In this document: piece by piece, positions 54,644-64,000 of the stretch
How the letters are laid out: each line of letters opens with the position of its first letter
How positions within the stretch are numbered: the first letter of the stretch is position 1
Source: Stachybotrys elegans
Lineage: Eukaryota > Ascomycota > Sordariomycetes > Hypocreales > Stachybotryaceae
Direction of reading: 5' to 3'
Length of the DNA: 64,000 bases
Assembly (NCBI GenBank): GCA_020746835.1
Contig: JAGPNK010000002.1
Location: 806,001 to 870,000 of the forward strand
Notes under the pieces: generated by a model
The model's database searches: none
What the model was told of the DNA's origin: nothing
The model's input: only the letters and a program-made list of their open reading frames with translations
Made by a program: the position numbers and the translations under genes

Positions 54644-55261
54644 GCAAATATATCGGTGCAAGGGTGCAGGGGAAATTGCTGATAGTTGCGTGTCGGAAAG
54701 CATGATACATGTATTGGATGAGCGTGGGGGAAGAAGGCTTCACGTCTGCCTCGGAGCCGGCCGTTGCTCAAGATGAGAGAAGCTTCTGTGTATCCTATCA
54801 TATGTATAGACTTGGTCCAACCGACCCTCCTTCTCCTTCCCTCGCGATTCCTTAATGCCCATTTGAGTCGCCAACATGTTTTTTTTATATTCATGAGCTC
54901 TGCGTTCTACCTCGTGTCATGCTTGAGTAGTTTGTTTGTGTTACATGCTCATCTCACAGTTGTTGCTTTTGAACCTCCCGCCACCGGCCATGACCTCCCA
55001 ACATGCAATCCCCATCCGTCGAATGAGGCCAAGTCCCAACTCCTCGCCGCTGCCTCCTCGATAAATCTAGGAATCATGCCGAGACGCCCGACGCCAAGGT
55101 GGTGGGTATCGTATAACCGTCGTCTCATCACCCTTGGCCTCCCAAGCACATTGCTCCCAGCCCGCCCAACCATGACCATATGAATACATAATTATCCAAT
55201 CGTTCAAGAATACAACAAGCGGCCACAGGTGCTCACAGCAGTTCCATATATGACACGCACC
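54644..55261. other. Convergent 3' intergenic region
   Basis: This gap lies between the stop codons of QCR7 and UBP3. A T-rich patch is at 54878-54890. The frame 54764-55183 has no homology character. No gene is called. Confidence 0.45.
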
Positions 55262-58149
55262 TCATACCCGCTGATAGAAAAGCAGATACGCGACTTTGTT
55301 GTCCCTGATGCTTTCCTTGTGTTGCTTCGCCGCACCGTTGGGTGCACCGTTCACAACGTTGCTCCATCGCTTGTTGCCGTTGGCTGACGTCGTGACCTGC
55401 TTCCAGCCGCCCTCGTCCCCGGTGTCTTCGTCGTTCATTGCGCCGAATCGGTTGCCAGAAGTGCCGGTGTTGTTCTGCTTCCGCCTGGCGTCCTTCTGTT
55501 CCTCCTCTGCGCCCACTTCGGCAACGTCTTGGCTGCGAACACGCCTTATGACGGTGTCGTCGATACGAATCCACTCCTGACCGTCCTGGCGACGCACGTC
55601 AACAGTGTAATGGCCCCCGCTGGCATTCTTGCCGTGGTGATACACAACACTGATAAGCTTGTACTTGGGCATTCCACCATCCAAAGCTCGGCTCTTCTGG
55701 CCCGACAAGGCCTCCCGAGGGATCTCAAGCTCAAGTGGATAGTCAATCTTTTTCCAGATTTTGACTGTTCCATTGCCCTCAGCATCGAATTGGAAGCGCT
55801 TGAGATGCAAGATGAGCACTGGAGGCAGGGTCTCGATAAACACCTGCTTGGTAGCAGTCACATCCTTGCCACGAGGGGAGTTGAAATCACCCTGCAAACG
55901 CTCGGGTCGCGTCAGCCCGCGGAGAGCATCCACGACATTGTGTACATCGGGAGACCCGATATCTAGTTGGAGAGGCTGGTACGGCTCTGTGGTAATTGAG
56001 TCCTTGAGACCTGGCACACGGAACTCGGATCGGAGCAGACCACCAAAGATCTTGGTGATGGGAGTCGAAGAGTTGGAGCCCGAGGAGCGAGTAATGGCGG
56101 CACGCTGCTTTCGGCCGACTTCAAGCCAATCGCCAGCAGGAGCGCTCGTGTCACCAGCCTCACTGGCCGTCGAGGAGCTTGGCAAGGTAGCACCGGCAGT
56201 GTTCATGACATGAATGCACTCGTCGTCCAATGACTGCAGGAGAAAGCCGAGGAACTCCTCAGCATCCTGTTGATGACCACGCTACAGAAGTTAGTAGATG
56301 ACCTCGCGATGGCAGAGCGGATTTGACCTACCCTCATACTCGCGAACCGTGAGAGCTGCCTTATGGCTTCATATACGAATTCGGGTGTGAATGGCTCGCC
56401 ATACTTCTCGAGATCTTCAGCCTTGAGTGAACTCTGCAGCTGATCTGTCGATGAAGCAGACTTGATAACTCTGTACTCATGCATAAACATGATCCTAAAA
56501 CATGTAAGCAGAATACATCGCCAACCATCCATGACCACTTACATTGCGTCAATCAAGGGCGTATCGCTCTTGAAGCTGTGTGCAGCACGTTTGCTGACCT
56601 GGTCCAAAAACCGGTGGAAAGGAAGACAGAACACCAAAACTTGCAATACCTAGACCCAGTTAGAGCTGCATGTACCCATGATCATGGAAACTCACCGAAT
56701 TCATATAACACATATTACCCGTGTTGATCAAGCCTCGTGGTTCCAAGAAAGGGACTTTGTCGATGCTGCCAACGGTAAAGGATCGAATAACTTCAGCCAG
56801 GGCGCTCGCCTTGGATTGTGCCGCACTAGGGAACTGTCCAATGGAAACGTCAGGCGAGCCACCGCCATTTGTGCTGGCTTCAACTGCCGCAGTACCATTG
56901 GGATTGGCGATGGTCACTGTTGCTGCAGCCGAAGGCTTCGAGAACAAATTCGCCCAACTGCTGGGGGGAGCTTTTGCAGGAGCCTTTGCTTCCTGCGCAG
57001 CTGTGGCATCATCTGCCAGCGCCTTCTCTTCCACCGAGGGGGCGTCTGAGGTACTTGTCCCGTTCACCTTGGTTGAACTCTCATCATTTTGGATGGGCTC
57101 GGCGCCGGGAGTCTTGGGAGTTGGTTTGGGAAGAGCGGGGACAACAGGAACAGCTACAGTTGCTGCCCGTGCTGATGCAGGCGAGGTCTTTGATGCGCCA
57201 GAGGGCGCTGGGCTCTCAGGGGCAGCGTCCTGAGAAGGGGCTGGCTCGACTTCCGTGAGAGCAGGTTTCTCTACGGCTGCAGCCGTCTCCTTCGTCTCAG
57301 CCGTTACGCCTTGCTGCTCCGTCGGCAAAGACACACCCTCATGGTCCTTGCTCAATAATTTCTTGCGGCGTCTGAGTTTGGACCTTTTGGGGAATTCGAC
57401 ATCAGGCCGAGACAACCAGGGCAACTGATTTGCGAGTCAGTAACGCCAACATTAACTCAACAATGGGAACTCACAGGAGGGCGGAAAGGCAGGTAAGTGG
57501 ATTCTTGTTCAGGTTCCGGTTCGAAGTCTGACACGGGTGCGGATGGTGTGGCCGGTACCGGCGCGGGCGTCGGTTCGGGTGCTGCTTCTGATGCAGGCGC
57601 AGACACAGGAGCAGGTACGGTGACAGGCAGGACTGACACAGGGACCGTATCGAGTCTTTGAGGAGTAGGCGGCGTAGGAGGAGGTGGCATCTGAGAGGAA
57701 TGGGTCGACGATGGAGTGTGAGGCGGGATGGGTGCCGGCGGAGGCTGGTAAGGCGTAGCCAGAGCTGGAGAGGGTTGTGACTGGTGAGGATAGCTATGAG
57801 GAACGCTAACGCCAACCATGGGGGCGAACTGGTGATGCATAGCAGGAGGGGATCTCGCGTAGTTTTGGTACGGAGGGTACCCAGGAGCTGGCATGACGCC
57901 GTTTTGATACTGATGTGGCACGCCATAGTACTGCGGCCCATACTGCATCCCATATCCATTATACATGGGGTGGTGGTGCTGCTGATACTGATGTTGGTGC
58001 TGATGCTGATGCTGGTGCTGAGGTACGAAAGGCTGAGGATGGCCTCTGTGGCCTCCCCTACGCGAGCCGCCTCCTGGCATCTCCATACCAGGGACTCCTC
58101 CCGCTCCCTGCTGTATACTCTGCCCAGCCGGCAGATGGCGGTTACTCAT
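55262..58149 (-). CDS. UBP3: Ubiquitin-specific protease UBP3 (USP10 orthologue)
   Basis: Five exons, complement(55262..56281, 56332..56494, 56543..56649, 56696..57424, 57475..58149), encode 897 aa with introns of 46-50 nt. The N-terminal 225 residues are low complexity: a His/Gln repeat (QHQHQHQHQ near residue 45), Tyr/Gln/Pro-rich stretches and a Pro/Ala/Glu-rich part. Residues 230-440 are disordered with many Ser/Pro. The catalytic Cys box, RGLINTGNMC464YMNS, is the last piece of exon 2. The exon joins give QVSKRAAHSFKSDTPLIDAM and then RGHQQDAEEFLGFLL. The His box is YKLISVVYHHGKNASGGHYTV, with IRIDDTVI following, and the protein ends in YLLFYQRV. UBP3 acts with Bre5 in COPII/COPI traffic and ribophagy; the cofactor is not in this window. 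Confidence 0.96.
57970..58020 (-). repeat. CAC/CAG triplet repeat coding for a His-Gln tract
   Basis: The coding strand has alternating CAT/CAC and CAG/CAA triplets in exon 1 of UBP3, which make a His-Gln repeat followed by QQHHHP. Such tracts slip easily and vary between strains. They often promote phase separation or protein contacts, but a role here is speculative. Confidence 0.8.
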
Positions 58150-59156
58150 CTTGCCGGCGTGGGGATCGCGCTACACGGGTGCCGCACCTCTGGGCGACTC
58201 CCGCATCCAAGCAGCACTGCAACGATCTATAAGCCCTTCGTGTCGTTGGTCGCGCCAACAGCCTAATTGGAAGGCTGGGACGGTCGTTTGCCGGTGTGGC
58301 TGTGGCTCTCTGCCGAGCTTTGGGAGCTGTGGGAGCTGTGGGGAGATGTCGCGAGCAAGGCTCGTGTGTTGGACGAGAGGGATGATTAATGAGCACGAAA
58401 GCTGTCCCCAGGAGATATTGTGGGGAGTAGGGAAGCAGCTAGAGGCTGCTGGTAAAGGGCTCAGAGGATTTGCGCGCGTCGAAGTCGATGGTATCGGGAA
58501 CGTTGGGCGGCCTGCCTGGGCAGAGTGGTGGCCGTTGGTAGGTAGAGAGGTAGGGAGAAATAAAATTTACGTATGGCTTCCCAGCTAACACTGGAGGTAG
58601 GATGCGGCGCAAGTCAGTCCCCGAGCTTGAGGTGTGCGCACCAGGCAATCAGTGACCAGTGCCTTCCCTGGTTTCCGGTGTCCGGGGCACGCGGGCTTGT
58701 TCTAGGCCTCCACTCCTGTGTCTAAGGCAGAAATTGCTAGTACTTTAGTAGCTGGCCGACAAAGGAACGCTAACGATCCACGGTTTACCCGAATGGCCTC
58801 ACCTTCAACGAGCACCTCTTGTTAAAAGTCTTCGAAAAAAGATCTGGCTGACTGCTACTGCATTGTTGTACAGGAAGAAAAGAAAGACGAAGGGGGGAAA
58901 ATCAGGGGGGAAGAGGGAGACAGAAAAAACCAATGGCAGTGTATGCGGAACTGCCAGCGCACAGTACCCGTTTGTGATTGTGCCGTCCATTAGCTTCGAA
59001 AATAATGCTCCGAGTGATGGCTGATCATTGTAACACTACGGATCTGCGTTATCACCTCTTTGCATTGCAAGACTTACAAATATAGTAGTCATAGGGAACC
59101 TAAGCCCGGTAACTCTGCCTTATGAGCTTGATTCCTGTAATCATCTGCCAACATCT
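58150..59156. other. Intergenic region
   Basis: This 1 kb is the UBP3 upstream region and the SAE2 3' flank. No gene or TATA box is recognised; frames here have no family signature. Confidence 0.45.
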
Positions 59157-61249
59157 CTATTCATCTCGGAATAGCCATCTCCCTCCAGGACGCATTGCTT
59201 CCTTATATCGCTGTTCAATAGTTGCCCTTTCCCGGTTTGCAGCCTCCAAACGCTCCCTCTCTAATTCTTGAGTGCTGGGGAAGTCAGCGTCCCAGAAGCC
59301 AGGAGGAGACTGCATGCGAGAAAATCGGTGACGGTGTCGTCCGTACTTGTCAGCCAGCTCTTTTGTTTTTGCTTCAATCCACAATGCGGTTCTCTCTTGC
59401 TTGCCCATCGAGTGCAGCTTGTGGGTACTGTCACCTAAATACTTCTCGAGCAGTTCTTGTTCCTCACGCCTCTGTGCATCGTTCAGTGGCGAGGTAGGCC
59501 GCTGCGACCTAGCCAGTGCTCGAAACTGAGGACCGCAACAATGCATGTCGACGCAGCCCGGCAGGCAAGCTCTTTCGTCTTTGTCTCTGACAACCTCGGA
59601 GAATGCAAAGTCATGCCCGTTGTTTACTGCGGGATTGACCTTAAAGTCATCCAGCCGTAACTCGGACAACGGCTTGCTCCTCAATCCTGAGAGAACATCG
59701 GGGTTCTTATCACTCGATGTTTTCGACTTTGAGCTTCTTGCCACAGGTTCACTACCGCCTTTCTTCGGGGTATCCTTTGAAGCACGAGGTCCTGAGGCAG
59801 CGGCGCGCTTCTCGAAAGGCAGTTCGCGACGTCCCGGAACACCCAAGGCTTCCCGAACCAGGTTTGCCCTGCGTGGGTTGGCTGCCAAAGGCGATACAGC
59901 CTCTTCGGGCTCCGCGTTGTTAAGGAGCCTGTCAAGTCTGCTGTTGCTCATACCCAAGTTGCCTGTCGCAGGTGCGGCCGATTTTGGTGTCATCATCCCC
60001 TTCGCAGGTATGGAGCCGTCCTCTGCAAGGCAAGCTATGCCCTTCATAAGGTCCCTCATGCGACGCTGTGCAGCAGGCTTATCCCCTCCAGACTTGGCGA
60101 TTCGTGTATTGACGCTGATTGGTGTCAGAGCAGAGGAAAACCGGGCGTCTCGGGATGTTTGCGGCAGTGGTTTTACCACAAAGGGTACTGGGGTAACGAC
60201 GCTGATCGCGTTTGCCGCCCCGTTAAAGGATTGGGGGTCTTCCCAGATCTTGGGTTTCCGTGGCGTGGACATCCTGCCCAACTCGCCGCCTAGATCTGGG
60301 CTTTCTTGAAGTTGAAAGTTTGGGTCTGAAGACAAACAAGGACTAGAGCCACCGCTAGACTCCGTTTTCACCTTGGGATTACCAACAGACCCCGCGTCCG
60401 ATCTCTTCCTCTTCCGTACTTGTCGAGTTGAAACGACCACCGGGGTGTCGGAGGAAGGCTCTGATTTGATGATAGGTAGGTCGTCGACAGAATCTCGTAA
60501 AGGGGGCAAAGTCTGCTCAGCGTCTTCTCGGATGCGGCCGGACATAGCAATCCCCTCATGAGCGTCGATGGGGTTCTGTCCCGGTACCGCGGGTAGAGGT
60601 TGTGCCACCGCCTGCTCTGCTTGTTCCACGGACACGAAGCTGGCCCCAGCATCACTCTGGTTGTCCATGTTTTCTGCTGAGAATGAACGGGCAGCCGGAG
60701 CTGGTGCGTGGTTTCGGTCCAAGATCTGGATCCCGTGCTCCCTCTCCGCTGCAGCAATTTTGGACTGCAACAAGTCCGCATGTCTGATCCATTTGTCGCG
60801 CTCCTCCTTTCTCCTCTCAAGCGCAGCCTTGGCCTTCTTGAAATTTTCCGATAGAGCATTGAACCGCATGCTTAGATTGGAGTATTCAAGTTTCCAATCC
60901 TTCTCGGTAGTCTCGGATGCTTCGGCGCGTGGGGGTTCTGAGCGCGTCGTGGACGGGAACTGGTGGTTTGTCACGGGAGCTGCGTTTAAAAGGCGACCGG
61001 TCATTCGTATTCCTGGGCCCGCCGCAGGAACAACAGTCGATGTTATACTCGCATTTCCTTCATCTTTTCTGGAGAGTTTGTCGACTCGCACATCGCGATC
61101 GCGGAGCTCTATAACCAACCAGTTAACAGAGGGCGGGCCAAATAGCATGGACCTAGACTACCTGCAAGAAGGTCGCGGTCGATCTCGTTGCATATCGTTG
61201 TGAGCGCGTCAAAAAGAGCCGGGCGACCTTTATCAAACCAACTTGACAT
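59157..61249 (-). CDS. SAE2: DNA repair endonuclease cofactor SAE2/CtIP/Ctp1
   Basis: Two exons, complement(59157..61108, 61162..61249), encode 679 aa. ATG 61249 opens MSSWFDKGRPALFDALTTI; a 53-nt intron (GTAGTC...TTATAG) joins LLAE to LRDRDVRVDKL. A coiled coil (about 85-135, KLEYSNLSMRFNALSENFKKAKAALERRKEERDKW) should serve for oligomerisation. A long disordered Ser/Thr-rich part with many S/TP sites follows, then the conserved SAE2 domain: CLPGCVDMHCCG at about 570 and KYGRHRHRFSRMQSPPGFWDADFPSTQE near the C-terminus (split in the family as RHR...PPGFW). CtIP/Sae2 stimulates Mre11 nuclease on DNA ends in homologous recombination and meiosis. The DNA end-resection role is inferred from the family. 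Confidence 0.96.
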
Positions 61250-63944
61250 CTTGACGGAACCGTGGTAGAGAGTCTACCAGCGATTGTGAAGGGGTTAGAA
61301 GTACATGATGTAACACGTCCTCCGTGCGTGACGCGACAGACATGCTGGAGGCGGAGGAGCTCTAGCGGTCCATCATGGAGGCGCTGTGGCGTATTGCCAC
61401 GTGATTCCCCCTAGTCTTCACCCACCAACGTCAGCTACACCACACGAGGTACCTAAGAAATACATAATGCAAACAACATCAGAACTCAACGGAATGCTGG
61501 GCACCGAGAAGTGATGTTTGTATTTACCATTTGTTGGGTTGCCACATTAGAGTCTCGTACAAACCTGCCCTGAATACAGGCTGTTTGTTCCTGGCCACCG
61601 GAGAGCCACAGCCATCTGTCCAAAGACCTCACGTGTATCATCTACTGGTGGCCCGATTGTCGGACCATGGATACACCCCATGATGGTGGCAGGAAAGGGA
61701 AGGCAGAACACGACGTTTGATAACCGGTTGGACAGCTGCCATTTTCTATCCGGTAGGGGGGGCTCCGTGCTGATGCCATGGCTAATAGCATTTCTTGCCA
61801 CTCCGACGGAGCAAGCTTCTTCTCTCGTTCTTAGATCTTCCAGATTGATTCCAGGACAGGGGCTTTCCGAGTTTCAAGAAACCATGTTGAAACATTTCTT
61901 CCCGCTGCCCTTTCTCGGCCTGTGGTCTGGGGGCGATCAGATGTATCCATATGTAAGTGTGGCTACCTATTCAGGCTATTAAACACAGCGCATGTCGTGT
62001 ACACATCGGACAGCATGTAGGGTGAGGCTACATAACGGTGGTGACGTGCAGTTCAACAACAAGCACCCTGGTCAACTGAGCAGGATTTTAGGCCGCATCT
62101 CGATCTGACAGGAATCAAGGCCAGATACGACGAACCGCTAGGGTGTTGGAGTCTGACCAGGGAAATTTTGGTGGGAGCTTGGCAGGGTCTCCAAGCATCC
62201 CCCGCATGCTTGCTTAAGGCAGGTAAGCAACCCCCCACTACGCCCTGGCGGTAGAGAGACTTAGACGGTAGCTCGCGATCCGGAGCTGTGTTTTCACCTG
62301 GTTACGGACATCCGATTTGTCGAGACGACTAGGTTATGTATGCAATGTGCCGACAGGGCCCAGAAGGCCCACTGGAATGCTGCATTGCTACCCGTGTATC
62401 GCATGCTGCGAGTAGAACGAGATAGGAAAAGGAGACATCACAAGCGGCAGCAAGCCGCATCTCTCGGACTCTACCATCAAACGGTGTGAAGTTGTCCGGA
62501 ACAGAACCCCTTCTAGGCAAATGGCCGTTGCTTCTCCACCTATTCAGATGTCGAGAAGAAGGAGGAGAAAGAACAAAAAAGAAGAAGAGTGAGAAAGTAA
62601 AAGAGACAGACTGTGGCAGGTCGGCAGCTTATTGTGAGACACGAGCGGCTGACGACGCCTGGCATTGGGTGGGCATTCACAAGCATCGCTGCGACCATTG
62701 CAATAACCATGAGGCTCTGGAGGAATACCATTTCGGTCCGTCTGTAGTTTAGGGGTGCACCAAAGCCTCCATCAAGAAAGCGGTGCCATGCACAATACCA
62801 TAAGGAGGGTCGCCTATCCATCGACGGGATGTTCATGAGTAAGTCGGCCTTAGCTCGCACCAGGCCAGAAGCGAGCCCAAGCGGCAAACCGAGGTTGGGG
62901 CGACACAAGAGAAGTAAGGTTATTGTGTAGCACCCAAGAGGCAAGGCAAGGTTTTTCTGTGTGCCGCAGGAGAGGGAGGTGAAGGAATCGAAGGAGATGC
63001 AACGAAGAGGCGAGTGAACCAAACGAGGTAGGAGCGTGCATGCCTCGCTCCCCTCGTATATTTTGCCTCCTGCCGTGGCTGGTGATCCGGCACTTGCCTA
63101 AGTTACGGCAGAAAGCACCTTGCCTTCCTCACCTTAGGCAGGCACTCTCCCAATAATACCTGACTTTTAGTAGTATGTAGGGGCGGAGAGGCGATTCACG
63201 GTGGGTGGCCAGTTTCAAAGCGCAGCCCACTAAATTGGTTGCACCTCCATACCTCCTCATCCACATCCCACAATCTTCGACTTTTATCCGTGCCATCTTC
63301 CTCCACAGCACAACTCGGTTTTCACCTCGACTTTTTCACACCTTCGCATCTACCGAGCAGCAGCATACCACACCAAACGTACTCCCTCCAACACAAGGTA
63401 TGTGCAATTGCTTTCCCTCAACCCTCTGCCCGCTTCCCTCCGTGCACATCCTTGCCCTGCTCACTTTGGCGTTCCCATTTCACCGCTCCCTTGATACACA
63501 AGAAAGCCAGTTGCAACGCAACTGGTGGATGGGGAGGGGTCATCTAAAACGAGCCCGGTGGGAAATCTCTGCGAGCCCCGCCCATTTTTGCCGTGGCAGG
63601 TGCTGGATGGAAAGATGCAGCAGCACGAGCCGCGCAAAATCAATGCATTTCATCCAAACAACTCCTTCTGAGATTCTCTCCTCCGCACAAACTTTATTTT
63701 CCCCAAACTTTCGCAATCTGATTCCAACCCAAGTCCAGGCGACGACTCTTCATTCGAAGCATACCCCTCCTGTACGGCATCTTTTTCTTCTTCCTTTCTT
63801 TTCTTTTTTCTCTCCCTCCCATTTTCAATCGCTAGGGTCCAGCGGCCCAGAGCTACATCCTTGACCCGAGCCACAGGCTCCAATTGAGAGTGAAGCTAAC
63901 CTCAGTTTGTAGACTCCATTCAGACACCCATTCCAACAGCAGAA
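61250..63944. other. Large divergent intergenic region SAE2 / zinc-knuckle gene
   Basis: These 2.7 kb separate divergent genes. The frames at 61680-61982, 62486-62752, 62540-63022 (minus) and 63205-63864 have no recognisable family. The right end, from about 63200, is C/T-rich leader. A possible 5' UTR intron runs from GTATGT at 63398 to GCTAG at 63835. No tRNA or repeat is supported. Confidence 0.4.
63398..63835 (+). other. Possible 5' UTR intron of the zinc-knuckle gene
   Basis: A GTATGT donor after ACACAAG and a pyrimidine-rich stretch ending CAATCGCTAG could bound a 438-nt leader intron, a usual feature of highly expressed fungal genes such as GIS2-like ones. Several other AG sites before the ATG are equally possible, so the ends are uncertain. 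Confidence 0.3.
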
Positions 63945-63975
63945 ATGGATTATACTCGCGGCGCGTGTTACTCTT
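63945..63975 (+). CDS. Start of a CCHC zinc-knuckle protein (GIS2-like), truncated by window edge
   Basis: ATG 63945 opens MDYTRGACYS, then the codon is split by a donor GTAAGT at 63976; the window ends in the intron. The Cys-Tyr-Ser that should be followed by Cys-Gly is the usual start of the first zinc knuckle (ACYSCG) in fungal GIS2/CNBP-like proteins, which bind single-stranded nucleic acid and mRNA. The leader upstream is CT-rich. With only ten residues visible, the family is a good guess rather than a proof. Confidence 0.6.
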
Positions 63976-64000
63976 GTAAGTCAACCCTGCAACTATTCCA

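Noticed and set aside
62486..62752. Frame with a Lys run and Cys/His residues
   Set aside because: Cys/His spacing does not fit a zinc finger; the Lys run comes from an A-rich tract.

Overview
The window is nuclear DNA of a filamentous ascomycete (Pezizomycotina). The evidence is short introns of about 46-117 nt with GTRNGT donors and CTAAC/CTAAT branch sites, about 30 genes in 64 kb on both strands, no operons, and protein sequences closest to Sordariomycete, probably Hypocrealean, homologues. The lineage is inferred from remembered family sequences. I see no transposon, CRISPR array, rRNA, convincing tRNA or viral sequence. Exon boundaries were worked out by hand from splice signals, frame and family conservation.

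Layout: 0-10 kb holds the 3' end of an unidentified gene, an alcohol O-acetyltransferase-like acyltransferase, a class III aminotransferase, a helical mitochondrial protein, a GliT-like thioredoxin-reductase-fold oxidase and dynactin p25. 10-22 kb holds a GNAT acetyltransferase, a 3.4 kb gene-free stretch, a secreted DUF3455 protein, the cell-wall-integrity MAP kinase (Slt2/Mps1), a low-molecular-weight tyrosine phosphatase and a PRELI/Ups lipid-transfer protein. 22-35 kb holds an Lpl1-type lipase, RNA exonuclease Rex3, prohibitin PHB1 head-to-head with QCR8, NHP2, a DUF1761 membrane protein and the NEM1 phosphatase. 34.7-38.5 kb is gene-poor. 38-50 kb holds a secreted PL20 glucuronan lyase, eIF2B-beta (GCD7), a disordered repeat protein, NAA10, LTO1, a complex I 21.3 kDa subunit and a nuclear peroxiredoxin. 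50-64 kb holds a four-exon 57-aa membrane protein, a mitochondrial NAD+ carrier, QCR7, the deubiquitinase UBP3, the SAE2/CtIP repair factor, a 2.7 kb gap and the first exon of a zinc-knuckle protein.

The genes form a housekeeping block, not a pathway. Mitochondrial functions are frequent: QCR7, QCR8, complex I 21.3 kDa, PHB1, Ups, the NAD carrier and the matrix or inner-membrane helical protein. Lipid metabolism appears twice (NEM1, Lpl1-like lipase). The niche-related genes are solitary: the secreted DUF3455 protein, the PL20 lyase and the GliT-like oxidase. I found no clear new multi-gene system. The best leads are the split 57-aa membrane protein gene, the MDxxGIRxG repeat protein, the GliT-like enzyme without visible NADPH motifs, the PHB1/QCR8 shared promoter, a GC-AG intron in NEM1 and a TATA box with no recognisable gene at 37.2 kb.
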